From assembly GCA_004431415.1 (NCBI GenBank), contig QPMI01000210.1:62001-126000 (forward strand): a stretch of 64,000 nt of DNA. Direction: 5' to 3'. Positions 41,047 through 51,422 of the stretch are shown piece by piece. The stretch is from Cyanophora paradoxa (taxonomy: Eukaryota > Glaucocystophyceae > Cyanophorales > Cyanophoraceae). The notes under the pieces are model-generated. The model worked only from the letters and a program-made list of their open reading frames with translations. It ran no database searches and was not told the origin of the DNA. Positions within the stretch are counted from its first letter, which is position 1; every line of letters starts with the position of its first letter. Position numbers and translations under genes: made by a program.

Positions 41047-41918
41047 ATGGCCTTCGTCGCCTCGACCCCCGTCGTTGCCCGCAAGGCGTTCGCCGGCAAG
41101 CAGATCGCCTCGGCCTCGTGCCCGGCGACCGCCCCGGTTTCGACGGTGAGCTGGGAGCTGGATGGCGACCGAGGGTCCAGTCCGGCGGCAGCTGACCGGC
41201 ACGTCTTTTTCCCGCGAGTAGGTCGTGAAGGCCGAGGCCGCGCAGCCCAAGAACACCCGCCGGTCCGTCGGAAGTCTCGGAACTTCGAGAAACCTTCCGA
41301 TGGATTTACTGAATATGGCGCGCGCAGTGAGTTCTTCTCGGCGGCGGCTGCCGTGACCACCTTCCTCGCCCTTCCCTCGGCCTCGTTCGCCGCTTTCGGT
41401 TCGTCGAATCTTCGTTGATTGCCTGCTTTCGAACCATCCGACATTTTCTGACCGTGCTTTCAGGCGAGGGCGCCCAGATCCGCGTCTTCGAGCAGTACGT
41501 TGGCGGCAAGGAGAGCCAGGGCGAGCCCCTCGCTGAGCGCGATGCGGCCGCCGCGGTTGAGCGGTGAGCGAAGTCTTCGAAGGCGAAACGCGCCGGCATC
41601 TTACTCGAGTCTCGCAGCATCAACGCCACCCGCAAGAAGGTTGAGCGCGCGGTGAAGAAGGCCGAGAAGGGCTTCTGGGCTGACCTCCGTGGCGACCTCC
41701 GTCTCTTCACTGCCAGCCTCGGCAACGACGTCAAGATCGTTGCCGCGGCGCAGCCCGAGAACGCGGAGCGCCTTGATTCCCTGAAGAAGGAGGTGTACGC
41801 GGCTTTCGTCGATGCCGACAACGTCGCGAAGGCGGAGGCGTCGCCCTTCGAGGCTGCGGGCCACGTGTCGAAGGCGCTTAAGGCGCTCGACGCCCTCATC
41901 GATGCCATCCGCGCGTAA
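41047..41918 (+). CDS. Thylakoid-lumen protein, PsbQ-like
   Basis: Five exons joined by GT-AG introns: MAFVASTPVVARKAFAGKQI...APVSTV, VVKAEAAQPKNTRRS, EFFSAAAAVTTFLALPSASF|AAFG, EGAQIRVFEQYVGGKESQGE...ERDAAAAVER, and INATRKKVERAVKKAEKGFW to the end. The leader is bipartite: a serine/alanine/basic plastid transit part, then NTRRS and a hydrophobic stretch ending ASFA, i.e. a twin-arginine lumen signal. The mature part is four amphipathic helices with DLRGDLRLFTASLGNDVKIV, LDSLKKEVYAAFVDADNVAK and SPFEAAGHVSKALKALDALI, similar in pattern to PsbQ of photosystem II (R-DLR then helix, D-N-A, A-L). I lean to a PsbQ/PsbQ'-type extrinsic protein, but other four-helix lumen proteins are possible. Confidence 0.6.
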
Positions 41919-42538
41919 GCGCTTCGCGAAGGCGCGGGGCGCATAGGGCCAGCCGGTTAGCCTGCTCCCGCGTTTGGTCGTCGCCTCCTTTCTTTTTCCT
42001 TCCGATAGAGCGGGGTTTGTGCTGTACCTGTATCTAGTTGAGGACCATTCTGCAGTTTCGCAGACGCATAATAACTTGGACCACTTTCAATTCTCTTGCT
42101 GCTGGAGGGCGATGGCATGTTGCACGGTCTTAGCAGATAAACTCCTGGGATGAGCAAGCTTTAAGCTATGGCATGCGCATATCGAAGCACAAAATCCGGA
42201 ATTAGAAGGTGATGCCATGATCATGTCATGATAGCGCGGTGGGTACTTTCTCGATAACGTTAGAATTCAGGTTGGCAGTTACGTTGATTCAGTTAGAATT
42301 CAGCAGAAAGCGCAGCCAGCGGCGAGCGATTCGCCGTCGCCGATGCGCGCGTACGCGGTTTAATCGAGTATAGCTAGTCCATGCCGTACGACAGCCGGGC
42401 GCATCATCCGACCTAGCTATGGTCTGGAGGGGTACGGGTGCGCATGCCGGCTCGCTTACGGCTCGCATCGTGGCGCGGTTTCTCAGCTACCTTCGCGTGC
42501 GAGAACTGCATCTACGTCGTTTGGCATCAGCGGCGATC
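41919..42538. other. Intergenic region
   Basis: No gene seen. It contains the AT-rich 3' end of the PsbQ-like gene with TCATGATCATGTCATGAT (about 42215-42231) and a near-repeat GTTAGAATTCAG at about 42259 and 42293. Confidence 0.45.
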
Positions 42539-44369
42539 ATGCCCCCGAACGCCTTGACCATGGAGGACCGGCTGCGCGGCGCTCTTTGGGCTTTTTTCAT
42601 CGGAGACGCGCTGTCGATGCCCGTACATTGGTACTACAACACTGCTGCGCTCCGGCAAGGTGCCCAAGAAGCTCGCTCCGTCCAGCGCTCCGACCAGCGC
42701 GGCATGGCCAGCGCTGCAGCTGACGCGTATGCTGGCAGATTATGGCGTCGTAAAAGACTACTTCGCGCCGAAGAACCCGCATCCCGGTGCGCTTGTCGCC
42801 CTCAGCGGCTCGCACGTGCACGCGGCACGCTGGAACATCGCACGCCGGTCGAGCTTTTACTATTCCAGTGCTCACGCTCGCGCGTGCCGCAGACTCGATT
42901 CTCTGGCGCTCCAAGATCATGGACGCGCAATCAATTCGTGCGCCGCGGCCCCAGCCAGGCCCCAGGCCCCCAGCCGCTGCTCTGACTTTGCGACGAAGTC
43001 GGCGACCAAGCCAAGTTCTACGGCATGCGTGGGGCGCACTATCACCAAATCTTATCCAAGGGGGACAACACGCTCAACCTGCAGGTTCGTGGCGGCGGGG
43101 CCGGCGAGCCCTTGCGCTCCAAGCTCAGCCTCTGCCGGGCAGGTGGCGCGCGTCTTCCTGCGCTCGGTGGTGGGCGCCGGGTCGTACGATCCCGACGCTT
43201 TTTTGAAGGACTACAAGGACTACATGCTGGTTCGTTCATTTCCGCATCCCTACGCCCGGATCGCGCTCAATTTACGGCAGGAGACGCCCAACAAGGACAC
43301 GTACGCGGAGGTCTACCACCGCGAGTTCTTCACGAACGTCGCCCGCGGGCTCCCTCTGAGGAAGTGCGCCGGGCCCGAGGGCCACGACACGGGTGCGCGG
43401 TCGCCCCGCGCGTCCCGTCCGCTCCTCTCGTCGACCCTGATTATGAGAGGCGCGCAGCGAGCGTCGGGGGGCTGGTCGCCATCGCGCCCCTCGCGCTGTA
43501 CCTCGCCGGCGGGCGCGTCGCGGCGCCCAACAGCGAGCGGCTCGTCTCGACGCACCTCGCGCTGACCCACCGGAGCGCCCGCCTCGACGCCGTCGCCCGC
43601 ACGTGCGCCCGTGCTTCGAACCCTCGTCTGCGCGCCGCGCCGCCTGCGAACCCTGAGCCCGTTTTGGCAGCTTCGCGAGGCTCGTCCACAGCCTGGTGGG
43701 CGGCGCAGACCCCGTCGCCGCCGTGCGGGAGGCCGCCCGCGCCGTTGGTGAGCTCCCCCGGGCGGCCCCCGTCTGCTTGGCCCGCCGCCGCCTCAGCTGC
43801 CGGCAGGGGAGGAGCGGATCGGGGGTCTGACGAGCCGGGAGCCCGGGGACGTCGTCGGCGGCCTCTATTCCACCGCATGGTCCGCCCCGCCCCGCCCTCC
43901 CCTCCCGCCCCTCGCCCCGCCCCCGACCCCCCTGCCCGCCCCGCCCGCCAGCTACATCGAGCACTCGTACCCCTCCCTCCTCTTCCTCGCGCTCAAGAAC
44001 CTGGGCGATCCCGAGAACGGTGCTTCTCACCGCCGCGTTCGCCGCGCGCCCGCCGGGCCCCTGCTCCCGACCCTGACCCGCCCCGGGCCGGCAGGCCTGG
44101 AGGCGGCGCTGGTGCAGAACGCGAACGTGGGGGGGGACAACTGCCACCGCGGAGCCGTCCTGGGCATGATCATGGGCGCCGCCTTCGGCATCCGCGCCAT
44201 CCCCCAGCGGTGCCCCGCCCGTCTCGCACCCGTCGCCCCGCGGCGGGGCCGAGCGGGTGCCGGGGGCAGGTGGATCGCCGGGCTGGCGCGGCGTGCGGAG
44301 ATCGAGAAGGAGATCGACGCGTTCGTGAAGGCCGCCCTCGCCGGCGCCCCCGTGGCCCCGGGCGTTTGA
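42539..44369 (+). CDS. ADP-ribosylglycohydrolase (ARH/DraG)-fold protein
   Basis: Many short exons. MPPNALTMEDRLRGALWAFF, FIGDALSMPVHWYY is the typical ARH start (GxxxGDAxGxPV). Middle exons: GVVKDYFAPKNPHPG, QAKFYGMRGAHYHQILSKGD with NTLNLQ, DPDAFLKDYKDYMLV, NKDTYAEVYHREFFTNVARG, VSTHLALTHRSARLDAVA, LVHSLVGGADPVAAVREAAR, EHSYPSLLFLALKNLGDPEN. The second metal motif is NANVGGDNCHRGAVLGMIMG, in place of the GGDTDT of classical ARH, followed by AAFGIRAIPQRW and a helical end AEIEKEIDAFVKAAL. The fold binds two divalent metals and removes ADP-ribose from proteins or small molecules. The H/N substitutions put it in a subgroup whose substrate I cannot name. Confidence 0.78.
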
Positions 44370-44799
44370 GCCACGGGCCCATTCGCGCGCGCGCTCAGCA
44401 GGCTTCGCTATAGACGGAATTTGCGGATCCGAGGACGGACGCCAAGGTAGCATTCTCAGTGAATTCAAATACTACTATAGCGATGCGTGCCGCAGGCCCG
44501 CAGCGCGATGCGATTATTCAATTATTTTGATAGGGAACGCGATGTGTGCCGCAGCGTACGTACGCGTACGATCTATATCTATAGCTGCAGCGTGCTGGTA
44601 CAGCTTCAGGCGAATTGACTCAGCGGGGGGAGTACACAAACATCAAGGGCCTGGGTCGGCATGCGCACGCGCGCGAGCAGCTGAGCTGCAGAAGTCGAAG
44701 CAGATTCTCGATCATAACGAGCGTGAAGCGCTTCACGTTCGCGCGCTCGACTTCCAGCCGGCGGGGTTTGTCGTGGCTCGTACATGCGCCGGCCCAGAG
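44370..44799. other. Intergenic region
   Basis: No supported gene. It includes a CGTACGTACGCGTACG palindromic stretch at about 44555 and the promoter of the transporter gene. Confidence 0.4.
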
Positions 44800-47348
44800 A
44801 TGGCTATGGCGGGCCTAGCAGCTATGGCGGATGAGCCTGCAAGTCCAAGGAGAGTAGACGAGACGGCCCCGCTTCTCAGGGTGTTAACCGCGGCGACGAA
44901 AAGGCAACCGCGGAGAGCGAGTGTGCAGCACAAGTACGTGCTCGCAGCTGAGCCCAAGGAGGCCGTTGATACGTCGTGGAGAGCCGTCGTGGTCCTCCTG
45001 TGCGCCTTCAGTATAGCCGTGGCCTACGCAGACAGGTGCGGCCCTTCTCGGGCGCTTGCGCGTTTGCGCGTGCAGCGCTGACGCGCAGCCCCTCGCACAG
45101 GTCAAATCTCTCCGTAGCTATCGTGCGTCGCTCCCGCACCCTCAGCTTGCCTTGTATGTCGCTCTCTCAAGGACGCGGCAGATTGCGATCCGCGCGGAGC
45201 TGCACTGGAGCCAGCAGACAGTCGGCCTCATCCTGGGGGCCTTCTGGTGGGGCTACCTGGCGACGCAGGTCCTGGGCGGGTGGCTCTCGCACCGCGTCGG
45301 CGGCCGCCGCGTGCTGGCGGGCGGGATCGCGCTCTGCAGCGCGGCGGCCTTCCTGCACCGGCCTGCGGCGGCGCTGGGAGCGCCCTGCTTCTTCGGCGTG
45401 CGCGTGCTGGTGGGGCTCGCGGAGGGCGTCGCCTTCCCCGCCATCCACGCGCTCCTCGCCGACTGGGTTCCCCAAGCCGAGTCCTCCCGCGCCGTCGCGG
45501 TGGTAACCTCGGCCTCCTACCTCGGCACCATCGCCGCCAACGCCGCCTCTCCGCCCCTCCTCGCCGCCCACGGCTGGCCCTCCGTCTTCTACCTCTTCGG
45601 CGCCGTCCGGCCGCCCCGCCCGCCCCGCCCGGCGCCGCCTGACGGGGGCCGCAGGTCGGGCTCGCCTGGCTGCCCCCCTGGCTCTGGCTCAGCTCGGACA
45701 AGCCGGAGCATCACCCGCGGATCGGCCCCGGCGAGCTCGCCCGCATCACCTCCGAGCGGCCCTCGAGCCGCCCCGGCACGCCCGTCCGCGGCCGGGACTC
45801 CCCCGCCCGCTCCCGCTCGAGCTCGCCGGCGCCCCTCATCGGCACACCCGTGCACGAGCGCGTGCAGCTCCTCAAGCGGCCCGTCCCCGTCCGCGCCTCG
45901 CCCCCGACCACCCCGCGCTCCTCCTCCCTCGCCGGCGACCCCGCGGCCGGCTACGGGACGCCCCGCAAGGGGAGCCTGGAGCAGGCGAAGACCCCGGCGA
46001 AGGTGCCGTGGCGGGGCCTGCTGGCCGCCCCCGAGGTCTGGGCCATCATCCTCAACCAGTTCACCAACAGCTGGGGCTTCTACGTCCTCCTCTCCTGGTG
46101 CCCGCCCTGGCCCCCATCTCTCTCTTCCCGCCCCCCCCCCCCCCCCCCCCACCCCCCCACCCCGCACCCCCCACTCCCTCCACGCCTCACCATCATCCCC
46201 TCCTCCGCGCCCTTCCCGGCAGGCTGCCGGCGTACTTCTTCGACCGCTTCAAGACGCGCATCGAGGAGCTGCCGTTCTTCGTCGTCGCACCCTACGTCGC
46301 CCAGGCCGGCGCCGGCCTCGCCGCCGGTGACCTTGTCGTCTAATCCTCCGGATACCTCCTACGACCCCTCGCTCACTCTTCTTTCTGTGCAGGCTTCGCG
46401 GCGGACGCCCTGGTCAAGCGCGGGGCCCCGCTCCTCGCCGTCCGCCGCGTCTTCCAGGCACGCCCTGCGGCCCCCGCGCCCTCGCCCCGCCCCTCGCTCA
46501 CTTATTCTCGTGTCAGGTCGTGGGGATGGTGGGCCCCGCCGTCTTCACCCTCCTCGCCGCTTTCCACGCAGACACCCCGGGGCTCGGCGCCGGTCCGCCT
46601 TCCCCCCCACTCCCCACCCCTTGCCCCTCTCCCGTACCCCCGACTCACCCTTCACCCCACAGCGTACATCACGGCGGGCCTGGGCCTGAATGCCTTCACG
46701 TTGGCAGGCGTCTCGGTCAAGTCCGCCCCGCCCGTTCCCGCCCCGCCCGCTCCCGCCCCGGCCCCGCCCCCGCCTGTGCTTGACGCGGGAGGGACGGGTC
46801 TGGTTGGGCAGCCACCTGGACATCGCGCCGTTGCACGCCGGGCTTGTCTTCGCGATGGGCAACTCCGCCGGCCAGCTTGCCGGCCTCGTCGCGTGCGCCC
46901 CACCCCATCTCATCCTCCCTTCTCCCTCCAACCCCCGGCAGGGTGCCGCTGACGGGGACGATGCTGAGCCGAGGCTGGCCGTGGGCGTCGGTCTTCGCGC
47001 TGGGGGCGGCGCTGTACGTCGTCGGGGCGGCGGCCTGGCTGCTCCTCGCCGGTGCCGAGGTCTTGCCCCTCGAGGAGGCCGAGCCCGCGCCCGAGGCCTC
47101 CCCGCCCCCGCCCCCCGCCCTCCACCCCCACCCCCACCCGCACTTGCACGCGCACCCCAACCCCCACCTCCTCCACCACAACTGCAAGCCCCCGGGTGCG
47201 GCCGCGCGCCCCTCCTTCCAGCGCCCTCCCGCCGGTCTGGGCTCGAGGTGACGCCGGCTTCCGATCCGCAGGCACGTTCGGCTCGGGCACTGTCCACCCC
47301 CACCCTGGCGCCCTCGCGATCGAGCACGCCTCCGAATCCCCCGTCTGA
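44800..47348 (+). CDS. Major facilitator transporter, SLC17/PHT4 (anion:Na+ or H+) type
   Basis: ATG 44800, MAMAGLAAMADEPASPRR. TM1 starts VVVLLCAFSIAVAYADR and after a 64-bp intron SNLSVAIV, the A-D-R-x-N-x-S-V-A signature of the anion/phosphate transporter family. It continues IRAELHWSQQTVGLILGAFW, WGYLATQVLGGWLSHRVGGR, VLVGLAEGVAFPAIHALLAD, WVPQAESSRAVAVVTSASYL and GWPSVFYLFGA. A Ser/Pro-rich central loop (GTPVRGRDSPARSRSSSPAP) separates the halves, as in this family but longer. The second half has FTNSWGFYVLLSWLPAYFFD, LPFFVVAPYVAQAGAGLAAG, FTLAGVSVSHLDIAPLHAGL, VFAMGNSAGQLAGL and a final TM VFALGAALYVVGAAAWLLLA. The tail has a His/Pro-rich stretch. Substrate cannot be read from the sequence; phosphate or ascorbate/organic anions are the family options. 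The 3' end is the least certain; I use the frame ending EHASESPV. Confidence 0.85.
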
Positions 47349-47811
47349 CGTCCAAGCGTCTGAGGCGACGGCCCCGGATCTGGAGCTCACGAGTTCGCTG
47401 GGCTACTATAGCTAGTAGTCGCCTGTTCTTTGACCGTTACTGAAGGACAGATTCGCGAATACGCTGCCACAGCCTGCCAGGCGCCGGCGCCGCCGGCTGC
47501 GCGATATGCGCGTGCTCGAGCTCAGCGCGCGGCGGTTGACGCGAATTGCGCGATCAATTTGAGGGGGGACAGATCTAACCCGGGTACATACACCTCGATC
47601 GTAGAAGCACGTGCAAGAGCGCGCGTGGAACTTGAGCGCTTCGTGGCAGCCGGAGAGTGTTCGCGTCACACAGCACAAATCGAGGCGCCCCGGTTCTAAG
47701 GTGTGCGCGCGCGCAACGCAAAACTCGGCAAGCACGCGAACATACGTCAAGCCCAGCAGCGGCTCACCACGGTCGCGGGCGCAGAATCACTGAGATCACT
47801 AGTTGTGCATC
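47349..47811. other. Intergenic region
   Basis: No gene seen. A 3' UTR plus the promoter of the ovoA gene. The start codon at 47812 follows TGTGCATC. Confidence 0.4.
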
Positions 47812-50800
47812 ATGCCTCCTTTCCCTGGCCGCGAGTACGTGGCCGGCCCAGAAGCCGTGGTGGACGTGCCCGTGCGAGGTAACCCACGCGAGCGCGTTGC
47901 GCGTGCCTGGCTGCTCGGGCTAACTTTCCGCGCCCGATCCCTCAGAGGTGGGGAAGAAGGAGTGGCAGCGCGTTACGAACCCGCCGCGGGTCTCGGGCGC
48001 CCCATGGCTGTTCGGGGACGCCGATCTCTCCCTGTGCCAGCCAAACCTGCGCACAGCCACCAGGCAGGACCTCCTCACGTACCTGGAGAACACCTGGGTC
48101 CGCGCGCGCGACAGATGCGACGCGCACGCACTGCCGAATCGGTGGCGCCGGTTCGTGCCTGACACCGCTTTCTGCGCACAGGCACTTTACGAGACGCTGT
48201 TTCGTTCGATCAAGGAGGGTCTGTCCGTTTTTGTTGTAGTGCCCCCGATCTCCCTTGCGCACTCACACGACCCGCAGAAGCGTTGTTCGTCATCGCGAAT
48301 CCGCTGCGGCGGCCGCTGATCTTCTACCTCTGCCACACGGCTGTTCTCTACATCAACAAGGTCTGCAAGCTGGTCGATCGCGCCCCGGACTCCTTCCGCC
48401 GGTAACGCTCGCGGCAGATGCACCTGGCGAAGCTTTGCGATCGGATCAACCCGCACTTCGAGAACATCTTCCAGACGGGCGTAGACGAGATGAGCTGGGA
48501 CGATATGGACCTCAACAAGTGCCCGCCGGCGATCGTTCCTCTTTCGTTTCCTTTCCTCACCGCCCTCTTTCCTTCCTTCTCGCAGCTACGACTGGCCGAG
48601 CGCGGCGGAGGTGTGGGACTACCGCCGGAAGACTTTCGAGACGCTCGAAAACGTCATCCTCAACCACCCCGCCTACAAGCTCCCCATCACCATGGACGAC
48701 CCCTTCTGGGGTGCGCCACGCCCCGCCCGAGCCGCCCGGCCCCGCCTCGGCGCCGATCAGAGCTTTCCCCCTCCGCAGCCGTCGTCATGGGCTTCGAACA
48801 CGACCGCAGTGCGCCCGGGCCCCGCCCCGCCGCCGCCCTCCGCGCGCGCTGCGCCGCCGCTGACGCCTCATTCCCGACCGGCCCCGCAGTCCACCTGGAG
48901 ACGAGCGCGGTGCTGATCCGGGAGCTGCCGCTGAAGTACGTGGCGAAGCCGCTCTCGTGGCGCTACGGACCGAACAACGCGGATAGGCCCCAGGACGCCC
49001 CCAAGAACGAGGCGCGCCGCGCCCCGCCGCGCCCCGCAGCTGCCCGGGTCACGCCGGCAGCAGATGATCGAGGTGCCGGAGGGGATCGTGGACATCGGGA
49101 AGCCGCGGGACTTCCCGACGTACGGGTGGGACAACGAGTACGGGCGGAAGCTCGTGGCCGTCCCCGCCTTCAAGGCGGCCAAGTTCCTCGTCACCAACGC
49201 CGAGTTCCTCGCCTTCGTCGAGGCCGGCGGCTACAAGGAGCGCCGCCTCTGGGACGAGGAGGGCTGGCGCTGGGTCACCTACAAGAAGGCCGAGCACCCC
49301 GTCTTCTGGGTGAGGCGCGACGACGGCGGCTACGCGTACCGCGCGACCTACGACGTCATCGAGATGCCGTGGAGCTGGCCCGTCGACGTCAACTGCCTCG
49401 AGGCGAAGGCCTTCTGCCGCTGGAAGGGCCCCGAGTACCGCCTCGTCTCGGAGGCGGAGCACCACCGGATGCGGGACCCCGTGCCCGACGGCCTCAAGCC
49501 CAAGGTCGAGCGGGACATCCAGTTCCGCCCCGAGGTGCCCCCGCCCCGCCCCTCGCCCCTCGCCCGGCCCGCGCCCCCACGAGCTGAGCGCGGGCGGGGC
49601 AGGTGCCGGGGAACCTGAACATGCGGTGGCACAGCGCGACGCCGGTGGACATGTACCCGCGGACCTCGCAGGGCTTCCACGACGCGCACGGCAACGTGTG
49701 GGAGTGGACCGAGGACTGGTTCCACCCGCTCCCGGGCTTCCAGATCCACCCCCTCTACGACGACTTCTCCACCCCCTGCTTCGACAACCGCCACAACATG
49801 GTACCGCCGCCCATCGCCCTTTCCTGTGGAGGGCGCCGGCTCAGGGGGCCCCCGGGCAGATCATGGGCGGGTCGTGGGTCTCGACGGGCGACGAGGCCTC
49901 GAGCTTCGCCCGCTTCCACTTCCGCCGCCACTTCTTCCAGAACCTCGGTGCGCCCGCCCGGCGCCCCTCGCGCTCGCGCGCGGCGCCTCACGCCGGGAGC
50001 TCGCGTGCAGGCTTCCGGTACTGCGTGGGCCCCGAGCCGAAGCAGAGCGCGACGCTGCAGCAGTCGGTGTACGAGTCGGGCAAGTCGCTGGCGGAGTACC
50101 TGCTCTTCCACTTCGGGCGGCGGGAGGAGGTGGTGGCCATCGAGGCCCCCGTCGACTTCGCCCTCGAGTTCCCGCGCCGCTGCGCCGAGGAGTGCATCGC
50201 GGCCCTGCGCGCCGCGCGGGGCCCCGGGGCCGGCCTCGCCGAGGCGACGGCGCTGGACGTCGGCTGCGCGGTGGGGCGCTCGACGTTCGAGCTGGCGCGG
50301 CACGTGCGGAGCGCCTTGGGCGTCGACTTCAGCGCCCGCTTCATCGCCGCCGCCGACCGCCTCCGCGAGCGCGGCTGGGAGGAGTACCCCCGCACCGAGG
50401 AGGGCGCCATCGAGGTCCCCGCGCGCGCCGAGGTCGACCCCGCCATCGACCGCGCCCGCGTCAAGTTCGCCCAGGGCGACGCGTGCAACCTGCCGGCGAC
50501 GCTGCCGGCGTACGACGTGGTGCTCGCGGCGAACCTGATCGACCGCCTGCACCACCCGCTCGACTTCCTGAACCGCCTGCCGGACCTGGTCAAGCCCGGC
50601 GGCGTCGCGGTGATCACCTCGCCCTACACGTGGCTGGAGGAGTTCACGCAGCGGGAGTTCTGGCTCGGGGGCAAGGAGGAGGGGCGGGGCACGGCGGAGG
50701 GCCTGCGGGAGGCGATGCGGGAGCGCGGCTTCGCGCCCCTCTTCGAGAAGGACCTCCCCTTCCTCATCGTGCGCCCCCCCGCCCCCGCCCCCGCCACGCC

Positions 50801-50902
50801 CCCCGCCAGCTCACCCCGGCACCCCAGCGCGAGCACCGCCGCAAGTACCAGCTCTCCTTCGCCCACTGCACCGCCTGGAAGCGCGTCCCCGCCTCCCAGT
50901 GA
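47812..50902 (+). CDS. ovoA: OvoA, 5-histidylcysteine sulfoxide synthase with methyltransferase domain
   Basis: Makes the first C-S bond of ovothiol (histidine plus cysteine, O2, Fe) and carries the pi-N-methyltransferase as a C-terminal domain. N-terminal DinB-like part: QDLLTYLENTW, LYETLFRSIKE, LRRPLIFYLCHTAVLYINK, GVDEMSWDDMDLN, YDWPSAAEVWDYRRKTFETL. The iron motif is split by an intron: MGFEHDR|IHLETSAVLIRELP gives H-x3-H-x-E. Middle FGE-sulfatase part: MIEVPEGIVDIGKPRDFPTY, FKAAKFLVTNAEFLAFVEAG, SEAEHHRMR, MRWHSATPVDMYP, GFHDAHGNVWEWTEDWFHPL, IMGGSWVSTGDEASSFARFH. C-terminal SAM part: ATALDVGCAVGRSTFELARH, SALGVDFSARFIAAADRLRE, DVVLAANLIDRL, LVKPGGVAVITSPYTW, ending RRKYQLSFAHCTAWKRV. 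All three domains look intact. Confidence 0.93.
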
Positions 50903-51422
50903 GGGGCCCCCGGAGCCCCGCGTCCCCCAAACCGGCCCCGCCGCGCACGTGCACTCGCCTCCTCTACAGAGTTTTTCACGCAGTTTTTCGCTCAGGCTCG
51001 CCAATTCGTTTACAGTTTCAATTTCAGGCTCCTTATCGTATCGATGCAATAGCCCCCCGCGGACCCGTCCGGGTCCCGCAGCAGTTCTATACTCTAATAA
51101 ATATATGTCAAACCATGCGCAAGCCCTCAATTGCAAGAATTTGCAACGCAAACCGCCGGGGAGCACTAGTACTGCGCGCGGGGCAGATATCGACTCGGCG
51201 ATGGATATCTATAGCTATAGCTAGCCTTTAGCTAGTAGGCTAGGAACCGGCCCGGTGGTGGGCTGATCGGGCGGTCGGACAGTCTCGTAGCACATTTTCG
51301 CGAGCCACGGTGCACATGAATCGTCGCCGCGGCGCAGCAATTGCAATTGAAGTCCAGCACAGATCTAGAAGCGGTGCGTACCCGGCCCAGCTGCAAAGTC
51401 GGTGCAGATGGCTCTTCGGCCG
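50903..51422. other. Intergenic region
   Basis: No gene seen. It includes an AATAAATATATG stretch near 51095, a possible polyadenylation area for ovoA, and TATCTATAGCTATAGCTAGC near 51205. Confidence 0.45.
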
